64,000 bases of DNA, from positions 62,001-126,000 of the IMG/VR virus record IMGVR_UViG_3300009184_000033; one strand, written 5' to 3'. The position numbers were made by a program, and so were the translations under genes. Of this stretch, positions 41,772 to 50,020 are shown piece after piece (the first letter of the stretch is position 1; every line of letters begins with the position of its first letter). Source of the DNA: a virus. The notes under the pieces are model-generated. The model was given only the letters and a program-made list of their open reading frames with translations. It did no database searches and was not told the origin of the DNA.

Positions 41772-42022
41772 TGATTCTCCTTGACCTTTCGCGGTGGAAG
41801 GCCGACCATCTCACGGACCTCATCCTCGTAGGGCTTCCCTTTCAGGAGACTGAAGTCGATAAGATGGCGAATCCGGTGATCAACGACAGGAATGTCTCCC
41901 TCAGGATCATCGTACTCACTGATGAAAGCAAAGATGTTGTTAGGTACTGTTCCCTTCTCAAAGATGTGCGGGTTCTTCACGTTGGCAAGATGAAGCTGAA
42001 AGATTTTGCCGCTTTCTGTCAT
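41768..42022 (-). CDS. Hypothetical protein, 84 residues
   Basis: Mixed alpha/beta, with IFQLHLANVKNPHIFEKG and a charged end (YEDEVREMVGLPPRKV). Ribosome site GAGAAGGAATC precedes the ATG. No family recognised. Confidence 0.58.
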   Translation of the reverse strand: MTESGKIFQLHLANVKNPHIFEKGTVPNNIFAFISEYDDPEGDIPVVDHRIRHLIDFSLLKGKPYEDEVREMVGLPPRKVKENQ

Positions 42023-42183
42023 GATTCCTTCTCCTCATTTCCGTTTTTAGCCGTATCTCTTTCCTTGTACGCTCTCTCGAGAATCGACCAGAAGTAATCT
42101 GTCATCCTCGTCGCATTATACCCCTCATCCATTCTTGCTTCGATTTCCTCAAAGAGTTCATCTCTCGTAAAATCCCAGCTCAT
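42019..42183 (-). CDS. Small hypothetical protein, 54 residues
   Basis: A short frame with ATG at 42183, ending in an ATGA overlap with the next gene. It contains FTRDELFEEIEARMDEGY and TDYFWSILERAYKERD, two helices. No family recognised. Confidence 0.55.
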   Translation of the reverse strand: MSWDFTRDELFEEIEARMDEGYNATRMTDYFWSILERAYKERDTAKNGNEEKES

Positions 42184-42398
42184 TCTGTCTCCTTGTCTCT
42201 ATCATAACCATCGGTGTCGTCGTTTACAAGGTCGACTTCGCGAGGTTTGAACCAAGCGATACCGACCGGCGTGTGGACTCTCAATGGGTTCGGGTTGGTC
42301 CCGACTTCAATGATGAGACCGATCTGTTCCCAGTATTTCTCGGCATAATCCTTGTCGTATTCCGGTCTGCGGATCCTGACGAGATCACCGGGTTTCAC
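42180..42398 (-). CDS. KPGDLV-family small protein, 72 residues
   Basis: The start is a GTG at 42398, supported by a near-perfect ribosome site (GGAGGTGATC) just upstream. (M)KPGDLVRIRRPEYD, then WEQIGLIIEVGTNPN, a short hairpin and AWFKPREVDLV: the shared layout of a small SH3-like barrel. Function unknown. Confidence 0.65.
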   Translation of the reverse strand: MKPGDLVRIRRPEYDKDYAEKYWEQIGLIIEVGTNPNPLRVHTPVGIAWFKPREVDLVNDDTDGYDRDKETE

Positions 42399-42594
42399 TG
42401 ATCACCTCCAGATTCTCCTCCGCCCAGGGCTGCATCTCACCGTCGATCAGGACCCACCAGTCGCACCAACTGTTGATGGGATGGCCGTCCTCGAGTGTGA
42501 CGGGTTCGACGATCACTCCGGTGTGACCGAGGATATCGTCAGGGAGTTTCTCTTCGGATGAGTGGACAATCCTAACGAGGTCACCGGGTTTCAT
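42385..42594 (-). CDS. KPGDLV-family small protein, 69 residues
   Basis: I start at the ATG at 42594 (MKPGDLVRIVHSS); the frame extends upstream without a matching motif. It follows with LGHTGVIVEPVTLEDG, WWVLIDGEMQPW and AEENLEVISE, the same order as its neighbour, so the two are tandem paralogues overlapping by 14 bases. Confidence 0.65.
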   Translation of the reverse strand: MKPGDLVRIVHSSEEKLPDDILGHTGVIVEPVTLEDGHPINSWCDWWVLIDGEMQPWAEENLEVISETR

Positions 42595-42745
42595 CAAACT
42601 CCGACTCATCATCGAATCCTGCAAGACTGGCAATCTCACGCCAGGCGGCGGTGATCTCTGGTGGGTCCCGGTAGTCGGTTGCTGGATTGTAGTGCCACTC
42701 GTAGAGGAGCCTGAGGGTGTCGATGCTGATTGTGACCTCGTTCAT
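42581..42745 (-). CDS. Small hypothetical protein, 54 residues
   Basis: Short frame from ATG at 42745, with an AAGAGGAAGA ribosome-site region upstream. It contains TLRLLYEWHYNPATDYRDPP and TAAWREIASLAGF. No family recognised. It overlaps both neighbours. Confidence 0.52.
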   Translation of the reverse strand: MNEVTISIDTLRLLYEWHYNPATDYRDPPEITAAWREIASLAGFDDESEFDETR

Positions 42746-42906
42746 TCTTCCTCTTCAGGGCGGCGATCGGGATTGTTTCGGTACCACTCCTCCCGCATCC
42801 GCATGTTTTCCTCATGCGTGTACGCCGTGTACCATGGTGGGCCGATGTCTGGACACTTGCACTGGCTGTGTAAGAATCTGCAGTCATCGCAGTGGTGGAT
42901 GCTCAT
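42742..42906 (-). CDS. Small zinc-ribbon-like protein, 54 residues
   Basis: Short frame from ATG at 42906. It starts MSIHHCDDCRFLHSQCKCPD with CxxC and CxC spacing plus His, a likely zinc site. The tail ends in EEEE. Coupled to the next gene by ATGA. Confidence 0.52.
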   Translation of the reverse strand: MSIHHCDDCRFLHSQCKCPDIGPPWYTAYTHEENMRMREEWYRNNPDRRPEEEE

Positions 42907-42920
42907 GATTCACTCCATTC

Positions 42921-43142
42921 TCAAGGTAGTTGGATGTCCCATTCTCGCTGAAGATCTTTCAACACGCTTACTCTCCACTCACATACCCGGCAGGGATTGT
43001 CATGCCTACACTCGTAGGTGAGCTCACCTGGGTGGGAGACGAGGCACGGAGCATTTCGAACGTGGTTGAGGAGGTCTTCGATGATCTCCTTCAGTCTTTC
43101 GTTCTCGAATGGTAGGTACTGGAGTTTCAGGCCTTCGTGCAT
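42921..43142 (-). CDS. Small Cys-rich protein, 73 residues
   Basis: I start at the ATG at 43142 (MHEGLKLQYLPFENERLKEI), overlapping the phosphoesterase stop by 16 bases. It has Cys at APCLVSHPG, YECRHDNPCRVCEW, a possible metal site. No family recognised. Confidence 0.52.
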   Translation of the reverse strand: MHEGLKLQYLPFENERLKEIIEDLLNHVRNAPCLVSHPGELTYECRHDNPCRVCEWRVSVLKDLQREWDIQLP

Positions 43143-43816
43143 GGGATATCCAGGATGTTGCCGTGGCTCGTGATCACGCCCCATTTGCCATCATCCACGC
43201 AAGACGCGTTGCTGAACACCGTGCGCATACCGTGCACGGTCCGGGTCCCTGAGTTCCGGACATCACGGAAGCTGTGCACATGACCAAAGCACATGAGCTG
43301 GGGGTCGACCCGCTTCACCGCCTTGAACAGGGCGGAGTCGCCACAGAGGTCATACTCATTGTCGCGACGGATAGTGGCATCAAGCACACTGAACGGCGGT
43401 CCGTGCGTGATCACCACGTCAACACCCTCAGGAATGGTGTCCCACACACGGTTGATCGTGCCACGGTCCTTCATGTAGGACCAGTCTCCATACTTGGGTG
43501 TGAAGGGAGATCCCCAGAACCGCAGTCCAGAGATCTCCCTCTCCTCGGTGAGGAGGAGGTTGATGCCGCGGCTCTCTATGAGTTCACGGCTGACCAGCCC
43601 CTTCTCTACCGAGGTGTCATGATTTCCGGGGACGAACACCTTGGTCGGAATCGGGATGCATGCAAACCAGTCGATGAACGCCCGCATCTCTGGCTCATTC
43701 CGGTACGGGTCCCGGTAGTTTGATGCATCTCCAGAGTGGATGACGATGTCAACGCCCTCAGGCACAACAAGCTGCCCGTGATTCATATGCGTATCAGAGA
43801 TGTGCCAGACTTTCAT
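43127..43816 (-). CDS. Calcineurin-like metallophosphoesterase
   Basis: A 229-residue protein with the full motif set: ISDTHMNHG, VIHSGDASN, FVPGNHDTS, VVITHGPPF and CFGHVHS. The layout fits the MPPED/YfcE-type group, which acts on cyclic nucleotides or nucleic acid phosphates. The substrate is unknown. It lies inside the array of small KPGDLV proteins. Confidence 0.9.
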   Translation of the reverse strand: MKVWHISDTHMNHGQLVVPEGVDIVIHSGDASNYRDPYRNEPEMRAFIDWFACIPIPTKVFVPGNHDTSVEKGLVSRELIESRGINLLLTEEREISGLRFWGSPFTPKYGDWSYMKDRGTINRVWDTIPEGVDVVITHGPPFSVLDATIRRDNEYDLCGDSALFKAVKRVDPQLMCFGHVHSFRDVRNSGTRTVHGMRTVFSNASCVDDGKWGVITSHGNILDIPCTKA

Positions 43817-44046
43817 GTTTTTCCGGTTTCTTGAGAAGGAAGGTTGATGATTGTCATCAAATGGGTCCAGTCTCCATTGAAATAGAAGATGTTCCCGTCA
43901 AGTAAGTAGTGGAAGCCAGTGCTGACAGGTTCGATGACAAGCATCGTTCGATTGGCAATGTTCTCAAGGACCCATTGACGATCACTACGTGAGATATCTG
44001 TTCGCACATTATGCTCCCGGAGAACAACGAGATCTCCGGGCTTCAT
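43813..44046 (-). CDS. KPGDLV-family small protein, 77 residues
   Basis: ATG at 44046, MKPGDLVVLREHNVRTD, then NRTMLVIEPVSTGFHYLLDG and IFYFNGDWTHLMTI. Same layout as the other family members. It overlaps the phosphoesterase ATG by 4 bases. Confidence 0.62.
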   Translation of the reverse strand: MKPGDLVVLREHNVRTDISRSDRQWVLENIANRTMLVIEPVSTGFHYLLDGNIFYFNGDWTHLMTIINLPSQETGKT

Positions 44047-44261
44047 TTGGACTCCTTGACTTTGCGGCACCACGTACTGGGAACCGACCACCTCTCACCC
44101 TCGTGCAGTACCAGCAGCTCATCCCCGTACTTCGCATCACCCGGACGCGACATGGTGGTCTGGATGATGAGGCCGATTCGGGCCCTCTCCCAGTCCATGG
44201 GGTCATCGACGCGAGACAGGGATTCAGGCCACACAAACATGATGAGGTCGCCGGGTTTCAT
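44043..44261 (-). CDS. KPGDLV-family small protein, 72 residues
   Basis: MKPGDLIMFVWPESLS, then WERARIGLIIQTTMSRPG, DELLVLHEGERWSVP. Same layout as its neighbour, overlapping by 4 bases, so a tandem paralogue. Confidence 0.62.
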   Translation of the reverse strand: MKPGDLIMFVWPESLSRVDDPMDWERARIGLIIQTTMSRPGDAKYGDELLVLHEGERWSVPSTWCRKVKESK

Positions 44262-44268
44262 TTAAGCC

Positions 44269-45417
44269 CTAGAAGTCAGAGGCGCCGATCTGGTAATTGG
44301 GGCGACCCTTCGCCTCTTCTGTGAAGACAATGCGGAACTTGCTTCCATAGTCCTCGACATCGAAGACGTAGGTCCCCGAGAACGGATCGATACGCGTGAG
44401 ATTGTCGGTGTGGAGCTCGAGATAGAGCGTCTCGTCAGAATCGTAGTCGTCCTCATCTTCCTCATCTCGGGACTTGGCTCGCTTGGCGACAACTTCCTTG
44501 ATCCGCACCGAAATGCAGTTGTCGTACCGATCGGAAGAGATCATGTGGAGAGGAGAAGCATCGAGCTGGGACGGAGACTCAACCTCCCACTTGCGACCCT
44601 TCTCGCCGGGAGTGGATACAGAGGTCTTCCACTTCGACTTCCCGCCGTGACCAATGGGCTTCACGTTGAGGATCTCAACGCATTCCTCGAAGGGCCCACC
44701 GTAGCGGTTGAGCTCATCTACTAGGACCTGCAGCATGTCGAAATTGAACTCATCGCAGGTAGCGCTGAGACCGATGATGGGATCTGTGAAGCTTTGGTCA
44801 TCCAGACAGTCCTCGCAGTACTCCTTGATGAAGGAGGCATCGAGACCGCTGAAGGCGATCGCGTACCGGAGCCGGCTGGGGCGATTGTGGAAGAAGCCCT
44901 GCACCGAGTACTTGTCGTTGCAGGTGATGACCATGATCTTGTTCCGCGCCGTGTAGACGCCGTCAAAGAGGGTGAGAATCGACTCCTGCGCCTCCCGGTC
45001 ATAGAGCTTCTCAAACTCGTCAAAGATGACAATCGCCGGCTGCTCGATTCCCTGGATCGTCCGCATGAAGCGCTCGTCCGAGAAGGGAGTGTTGACGATG
45101 ATGACCGGAAGACCAGAGTTCACCGAGACCTGCTTCGCGAGGAGGGTCTTGCCGGAGCCCTTCACGCCACTGAGGAACACGCCCACCTGGGTCCCAGGCT
45201 GGCGATTCTCGAAGGTCTCGAGGATTCGATCCGCGTACCGGTTGGTCTTCCCGTAGAGCTTCTTGGGGAGGGTGAAGGGCTCGCTCTCCTCGAGGAAATA
45301 CTCCTTCGTCAGGGGATTCTGGCAGACTGTGTAGTTTCCCGGCGGAAGCCTGTCGCGGACATCGAGACGGGCATCAGGAGTGAGGGACCAGGCGTTGTCA
45401 TTCTTGAGGAACTTCAT
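44269..45417 (-). CDS. AAA+ ATPase, single domain
   Basis: A 382-residue protein. Walker A is LSGVKGSGKTLLAKQV near residue 80, Walker B VIFDEFEKLYD near 127, sensor 1 VITCNDKYS, and an arginine finger in NRPSRLRYAI. The C-terminal 130 residues have an acidic hinge (RDEEDEDDYDSDE) and a beta domain. Resembles phage-encoded AAA+ proteins with unknown clients. GAGAAAATC precedes the ATG. Confidence 0.85.
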   Translation of the reverse strand: MKFLKNDNAWSLTPDARLDVRDRLPPGNYTVCQNPLTKEYFLEESEPFTLPKKLYGKTNRYADRILETFENRQPGTQVGVFLSGVKGSGKTLLAKQVSVNSGLPVIIVNTPFSDERFMRTIQGIEQPAIVIFDEFEKLYDREAQESILTLFDGVYTARNKIMVITCNDKYSVQGFFHNRPSRLRYAIAFSGLDASFIKEYCEDCLDDQSFTDPIIGLSATCDEFNFDMLQVLVDELNRYGGPFEECVEILNVKPIGHGGKSKWKTSVSTPGEKGRKWEVESPSQLDASPLHMISSDRYDNCISVRIKEVVAKRAKSRDEEDEDDYDSDETLYLELHTDNLTRIDPFSGTYVFDVEDYGSKFRIVFTEEAKGRPNYQIGASDF

Positions 45418-45443
45418 GATTTTCTCTTTGTTGGAGTTTGAGT

Positions 45444-45683
45444 CTATTCTACTGAGTTGTAATTTTCAACTGAGATTAGTGTCCAGTGGTCAGTATCTAG
45501 AAATTTGATGCTTCCCTTCGCCAGGACTTCATAGTGACACCTGTTTGACCTGAGCCTGTGGTGCTCGACAACGTCGTGTGGTAGCGAGAACTGCTTGTGC
45601 ATCTCTATCAGGATGCAGGGTTCATGAAACTCGCCGCTCTCATCCAGCGGTAGGAACAGCTTGCCCTTGTCAGCTTCACGCAT
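45444..45683 (-). CDS. GDLV-like small barrel protein, 79 residues
   Basis: The N-terminus (MREADKGKLFLPLDES) lacks the PGDLV turn, but the C-terminal part (HYEVLAKGSIKFLDTDHWTL) has the hairpin and strand of the family. No other family recognised. The start overlaps the upstream stop by 8 bases. Confidence 0.5.
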   Translation of the reverse strand: MREADKGKLFLPLDESGEFHEPCILIEMHKQFSLPHDVVEHHRLRSNRCHYEVLAKGSIKFLDTDHWTLISVENYNSVE

Positions 45684-45879
45684 CTGATATCAACCTCGTG
45701 AGACTGCGTATCGATTCCTCAGTCATCTCGCTGGTGTGTCCACCATTGAACATGACCGTCCATGTGCCTCTGGACTCTGAGATCAGCAACATCATCTCAA
45801 AGCCCTCGCCTGGAGGTGTGAGCTTAAAGTACTTTTCCTTCCAGGTTCGGAGCTGTCCTGCCGACGTGTTGTTATGCAA
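45676..45879 (-). CDS. Small barrel-like protein, 67 residues
   Basis: The frame starts with TTG at 45879, with GGAGG as ribosome site, which is also the 3' arm of the upstream hairpin. It contains MMLLISESRGTWTVMFNGGH and SEMTEESIRSLTRLI, the family strands. A shorter start at two ATGs after GAGGG (39 residues) is possible. Function unknown. Confidence 0.45.
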   Translation of the reverse strand: MHNNTSAGQLRTWKEKYFKLTPPGEGFEMMLLISESRGTWTVMFNGGHTSEMTEESIRSLTRLISDA

Positions 45880-45880
45880 G

Positions 45881-45916
45881 AAGCCTCCAAACCAGTGTAA
45901 TACTGATCTGGAGGCT
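45881..45916 (-). terminator. Hairpin/terminator before the small barrel gene
   Basis: AGCCTCCA and TGGAGGCT pair, with an inner CAGT/ACTG, then TTCTTGC on the minus strand. It closely resembles the stem at 49.72-49.76 kb. The 3' arm contains GGAGG, the presumed ribosome site of the next gene, so the structure may also mask translation. Confidence 0.7.
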
Positions 45917-45936
45917 GTTCAAGCTCTTTTAGAATT

Positions 45937-46227
45937 TCAGGACTGCAACTTGTGCAGGAACCTCACTGGGATGCTGAGCTTCTGACCATTGATCAAGACC
46001 ACATAATGGGTGTCAAAGTCATTCACGCCGAGGTGGTCCAGCTCAATTACCAGTCCAGAAACTCCGGGGATCAGCTTCTTCCTGGAGATCTTCGTGGCAT
46101 AGCTTTTGTTGCTTTCCATGACTCTCTTTCTCTCATCGCCTGAAGTCCATCCCCACGGAGGCTCAATACCCTCACAGTCCCACGGCTCGATTGACACGAG
46201 GTCACCGCCCTGAAGCTTCTCGCTCAT
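45937..46227 (-). CDS. GDLV-family small protein, 96 residues
   Basis: MSEKLQGGDLVSIEPWDCEG starts it, then LIPGVSGLVIELDHLGVNDF, YVVLINGQKLSIPVRF. Same layout as the KPGDLV proteins, with a longer first loop. Followed by the hairpin at 45.9 kb. Confidence 0.6.
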   Translation of the reverse strand: MSEKLQGGDLVSIEPWDCEGIEPPWGWTSGDERKRVMESNKSYATKISRKKLIPGVSGLVIELDHLGVNDFDTHYVVLINGQKLSIPVRFLHKLQS

Positions 46228-46230
46228 GTC

Positions 46231-47724
46231 TCAGTACCGGTACTGATTCGACTTGTAGGGACCTTCGACGTCGACTCCAATGTAGCTTGCCTGACTCTCG
46301 GTAAGCTTCGTGAGCTTTGCACCGAACTTATCGAGGTGAAGTCGGGCAACCATCTCATCGAGGTGCTTCGGAAGCGTGACCACGCTCACATTGAGATCAG
46401 GAAGCTTGATGCGATTATGACCGTAGAGCTCAGAGAACTTGTGGAGGTCGATCTGGGCGAGCACCTGATTCGTGAAACTGTTGCTCATCACAAGGCTCGG
46501 GTGACCGGTCGCGCATCCAAGATTCACGAGTCGACCCTCGGCGAGGATCAGGATCTTTCGACCCGTGTCGTCAAACTCCCACTCGTGGACGCCTGGCTTC
46601 ACTTCGGTCTTAGTAACCAGCCGATCACGGCGCATGCGCTCGAGGCCTGCCATGTCGATCTCATTGTCGAAGTGGCCAATGTTACAGACGATGGCTCCGT
46701 CCTTCATCTGGGACATGTGCTCGGCGTTAATGATGTTCTTGTTCCCAGTTGCGGTCACAAAGATGTCAGTGTGCGGGAGCGCATCCTCGACCGTAGTGAC
46801 CTCGAGGCCCATCATACATGCCTGGAGCGCACAGATCGGGTCAATCTCAGTGACTGCAACTCTGGCATACTGGCCTCGGAGGCTATCTACTGAACCCTTA
46901 CCCACGTCACCGTAGCCACAGACCAGGACCCGCTTGCCTGAGACCAGCACGTCCGTAGCACGATTGATGGCATCGACGAGAGAGTGGCGGCAACCATAGA
47001 GGTTGTCGAACTTCGACTTGGTCACCGAATCGTTGACGTTGATCGCCGGGAACAAGAGGGTGCCGGCATCGCGCATCTCGTAGAGCCGGTGCACGCCAGT
47101 AGTAGTCTCTTCAGAGACACCCTTGATGTTCGCCGCCAGAGGAGTCCAGAAGTTGTTACCCTTCTCCCTGCGGACATCATGGATGAGCTGGAAGATGACG
47201 GCTTCCTCCTCCGAAGATGCAGTAGCTAGGTCTGGCAGCGTATCATTCTTCTCGTGCTGGTAGCCGAGATGAACTAGAAGGGTCGCATCACCGCCATCAT
47301 CGAGGAGGAGCGTGGGACCAGAACCATCAGGCCAGGCGAGCGCCTGAAGGGTGCACCACCAGTACTCCTCGAGGGTCTCACCAGCCCATGCAAAGACCCG
47401 GGTGCCGGTGGAAGCAATAGCTGATGCCGCGTGGTCCTGCGTCGAGAAGATGTTACAGCTCACCCACTGCACATCTGCGCCGAGGTCTTTAAGGGTCTCG
47501 ATCAGCACAGCCGTCTGGATAGTCATGTGGAGTGAACCCATGATCCGGGCGCCCTGCAGGGGCTTCTCATCCTTGAAGCGATTGCGCACGGACATGAGCC
47601 CGGGCATCTCCTTCTGGGCGAGCTCAATCTCCTTCCGACCCCACGTCGTCGTCTTGTCAGAATTGTCCTTGACTCTGCTCTGCATGCCCGAGAAAAGCTC
47701 GAGGCCAGTATTCATGAATTTCAT
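46231..47724 (-). CDS. ahcY: S-adenosylhomocysteine hydrolase
   Basis: A 497-residue protein of the long bacterial type. [24 protein letters not shown] region, [11 protein letters not shown], the NAD site [20 protein letters not shown] and the C-terminal YKSNQYRY are present. It splits S-adenosylhomocysteine to adenosine and homocysteine, removing the inhibitor of methyltransferases. The start at 47724 has GGAG and shares one base with the metK stop (TAATG). About 50 residues longer than short forms because of the insert after WCTLQAL, which is normal in this class. Confidence 0.96.
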   Translation of the reverse strand: MKFMNTGLELFSGMQSRVKDNSDKTTTWGRKEIELAQKEMPGLMSVRNRFKDEKPLQGARIMGSLHMTIQTAVLIETLKDLGADVQWVSCNIFSTQDHAASAIASTGTRVFAWAGETLEEYWWCTLQALAWPDGSGPTLLLDDGGDATLLVHLGYQHEKNDTLPDLATASSEEEAVIFQLIHDVRREKGNNFWTPLAANIKGVSEETTTGVHRLYEMRDAGTLLFPAINVNDSVTKSKFDNLYGCRHSLVDAINRATDVLVSGKRVLVCGYGDVGKGSVDSLRGQYARVAVTEIDPICALQACMMGLEVTTVEDALPHTDIFVTATGNKNIINAEHMSQMKDGAIVCNIGHFDNEIDMAGLERMRRDRLVTKTEVKPGVHEWEFDDTGRKILILAEGRLVNLGCATGHPSLVMSNSFTNQVLAQIDLHKFSELYGHNRIKLPDLNVSVVTLPKHLDEMVARLHLDKFGAKLTKLTESQASYIGVDVEGPYKSNQYRY

Positions 47725-48890
47725 TAGATCTCCAGGTAACGCTTGATTGTTGTAACCATGTCCAACTTCTCCCAAGTGAATTCGCCTCGCCCAAAGTGGC
47801 CATACGCGGCGGTGCGCTGGTATCCCGGCTTGCGCAGGTCCAGGCGCTCAATGATTCCCTTCGGCTTCAGCGGGAAGACGTCCTTGACGCAGCGAATGAT
47901 CTGATCCTCGCTTACCCTGTTGGTGCCGAAAGTATCGACCATCACGCTCACCGGTTCTGCGACGCCAATCGCATAGGAGAGCTGGACCAGCGCTCGAGAG
48001 CAGGCTCCGGAAGCGACGAGGTTCTTTGCGATGTACCGACCCATGTAAGCCGCCGAACGGTCAACCTTGCTGGGATCCTTGCCCGAGAAGGCGCCACCGC
48101 CGTGGGCACCGTGGCCACCGTAGGTGTCGACGATGATCTTGCGACCCGTGAGACCCGAGTCTCCCATCGGTCCGCCGATCTCAAACTTGCCCGTGGGGTT
48201 GACATAGAACTTCGTCTTGTTGTCGATCATGTCAGAGGGCAGGTACCGCTTGATGAGACCAGAGACGACCTGCTCATAGATCTCGCCGTGGGCACGGGGC
48301 TCGTGCTGGGTAGACAGGACGACGGTATCGATGCGTGAGATCCTCGAGTCTCGGTACTCCACCGTCACCTGGGCCTTGCTGTCCGGACGGACCCAGGACC
48401 AGTCGCTGTCGGTCTTGCGGAGCTTCGAGAGGTTCCGCATCAGGTCGTGGCTCCACTGGATCGACGCCGGCATGAGCTCTGGCGTCTCAAGGACTGCGTA
48501 GCCGAACATCATGCCCTGGTCGCCAGCACCCATCTCAGAGAACAGGCCAGAGCCCTCATCGACGCCCTGCGCAATATCGGGAGACTGCTCCTCGAGGGCG
48601 ACCATGACGGCGCAGGTGTTGCCGTCGAATCCCTTGTCAGAGTGGTTGAATCCGATGTCGTTGATCGTCTTCCTCACCACCTTTGCGATGTCGACCTTGA
48701 CTTCAGACGGCACGGTGATCTCTCCAGCTACAACGACCAAGCCGGTCTTCACGAGGGTCTCGCAGGCCACCCTCGAGTTAGGATACTGCTGGAGGTAAGA
48801 ATCCAACACAGCGTCAGAGATCTGGTCACAGATCTTATCTGGGTGCCCCTCTGATACGGACTCAGATGTAAACAGGTAGTTCTTCGGCAT
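47724..48890 (-). CDS. metK: S-adenosylmethionine synthetase
   Basis: A 388-residue protein, typical length. [52 protein letters not shown] and [17 protein letters not shown] are the ATP/methionine motifs. It makes SAM from ATP and methionine. The start ATG at 48890 follows AGGAG; an upstream in-frame region is excluded. Directly coupled to ahcY, so SAM supply and SAH removal are co-expressed. Confidence 0.97.
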   Translation of the reverse strand: MPKNYLFTSESVSEGHPDKICDQISDAVLDSYLQQYPNSRVACETLVKTGLVVVAGEITVPSEVKVDIAKVVRKTINDIGFNHSDKGFDGNTCAVMVALEEQSPDIAQGVDEGSGLFSEMGAGDQGMMFGYAVLETPELMPASIQWSHDLMRNLSKLRKTDSDWSWVRPDSKAQVTVEYRDSRISRIDTVVLSTQHEPRAHGEIYEQVVSGLIKRYLPSDMIDNKTKFYVNPTGKFEIGGPMGDSGLTGRKIIVDTYGGHGAHGGGAFSGKDPSKVDRSAAYMGRYIAKNLVASGACSRALVQLSYAIGVAEPVSVMVDTFGTNRVSEDQIIRCVKDVFPLKPKGIIERLDLRKPGYQRTAAYGHFGRGEFTWEKLDMVTTIKRYLEI

Positions 48891-48891
48891 G

Positions 48892-49302
48892 TTACCACTC
48901 CTCCCCAAGACCGACCCAGTCCTTGTACTTCTCTTCTCCGCCGCGGGTCTTCCAGTCAGAGTCGATTGTGAGCTTCGAGCTGATTCCACCTCGAGGATTG
49001 AACACCATCACGACCCGGAGCCGGTCTGGCTCGTACGCTGCCATGAGATCGTCGTAGACGACATTGATCAGCCGCTCATAGGAGATGATCTTCTCGCGGA
49101 ACTGGTGGAGATAGTACTTCAGAGACTTGAGCTCCACCACCTTGGAATTCGGATAGATGGTGATGAAGAGGTCTGCGAAATCTGGCTGGTCCTTGACACC
49201 GAGAAACGTTACCTCGGGTGACTTGATCTTGACCTCGTAGCCCTTGCTCGAGGGATTGGGAATTGCCTTCAGGATAGAAGGGTCGCTCCAGACTCTTGAC
49301 AA
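48892..49302 (-). CDS. QueF-like T-fold protein without the catalytic cysteine
   Basis: A 136-residue protein. ELKSLKYY (residues 58-65) is the QueF NADPH motif; QPDFA (39-43) and FNPRGGIS (101-108) also match QueF. The residue at the Cys position, five before QPDF, is Leu in this protein ([10 protein letters not shown]), so the normal nitrile reductase chemistry is not expected. The start is TTG at 49302, four bases after AAGGAGG; the upstream GTG has no ribosome site. It might bind preQ0 or a pterin-like ligand. It is not followed by other queuosine genes in this window. Confidence 0.75.
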   Translation of the reverse strand: MSRVWSDPSILKAIPNPSSKGYEVKIKSPEVTFLGVKDQPDFADLFITIYPNSKVVELKSLKYYLHQFREKIISYERLINVVYDDLMAAYEPDRLRVVMVFNPRGGISSKLTIDSDWKTRGGEEKYKDWVGLGEEW

Positions 49303-49354
49303 TTGTCCTCCTTGATTTGACACTATAATCGCTGCGTGGGAATCTTATAGAGAT

Positions 49355-49693
49355 TCAGCCCAGCTCGCTCCAAGTTCCGTCTTCGAGCTCGATGTTATTG
49401 TTGCCGAGAAAGTTCACGAGCGCGTCCCAAGCCTCGCCACTCTCCTCGTCATCGAACAGGACATAGGTGGAGCCATCGGCAAAACCAGACAGGCCGCTGA
49501 TCTCACCACCTTTCTGCTCATAGAACTTGACGACTCGCCAAGGCGTCACACCGTACTTCTCCTCGAACTCGTACCCGAATTCGCTGTCATACTGCTCGCC
49601 ATCCCACTCCTCCCACTGCTCGAGGAGCCCCAGCTTCTCAGCGACGCTGGAATCGATCTCAAAACCAACAGCACTCTTTGGATAGTAACGCAT
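49355..49693 (-). CDS. Hypothetical acidic protein, 112 residues
   Basis: ATG at 49693, after AGGAGG. MRYYPKSAVGFEIDSS, a Trp/Glu-rich stretch (WEEWDGEQYDSEFGYEFEEK), then YVLFDDEESGEAWDALVNFL. No family recognised. Confidence 0.6.
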   Translation of the reverse strand: MRYYPKSAVGFEIDSSVAEKLGLLEQWEEWDGEQYDSEFGYEFEEKYGVTPWRVVKFYEQKGGEISGLSGFADGSTYVLFDDEESGEAWDALVNFLGNNNIELEDGTWSELG

Positions 49694-49718
49694 CTTCCCT
49701 CCTGGAGGCTGAGACAAG

Positions 49719-49760
49719 AAAGCCTCCGGTACCAGAATCTAACTGGAGACCGGAGGCTTT
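49719..49760 (-). terminator. Intrinsic terminator, probably bidirectional
   Basis: AAAGCCTCCGGT and ACCGGAGGCTTT pair perfectly around an 18-base loop. The minus strand has TTTCTTG after the stem, and the stem ends are symmetric, so both directions could be stopped. The sequence is close to the stem at 45.9 kb. Confidence 0.8.
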
Positions 49761-49774
49761 ACATCGCGGGAAGA

Positions 49775-49960
49775 TTAGTCTATCGCATCCTTGGCAAGCT
49801 GGAGCGCCATCCTCGTGATGAGCGCCTTGATAGCCTTACCCTCTTCAGGTGTGATTCTGACCTTTCCGTCGTCATCTTTCTTCAGCGCCTTGTTAAGGAG
49901 CTCAACGAGCTTGGCAGCGTCTGGTGCGATGGCAAGCAATTCTTCTGGTTTTAGAGCCAT
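49775..49960 (-). CDS. Small helical protein, 61 residues
   Basis: I start at the second ATG (49960), nine bases after AGGGAGG; the first ATG sits on the ribosome site. MALKPEELLAIAPDAAKL, LLNKALKKDDDGKVRITPEE and IKALITRMALQLAKDAID: two helices with an acidic turn. No family recognised. Confidence 0.55.
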   Translation of the reverse strand: MALKPEELLAIAPDAAKLVELLNKALKKDDDGKVRITPEEGKAIKALITRMALQLAKDAID

Positions 49961-50020
49961 TGTAAACATCCTCCCTTAGCAGATCCGATCTGCTAGTGAT
50001 AAATATGTTGGAGGGTCAAC

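Noticed and set aside
49990-50010. GATAAATATG as a T4-type late promoter (TATAAATA)
   Set aside because: Only one partial match to the T4 consensus in this position; the ATACTTA element is better supported in this genome.
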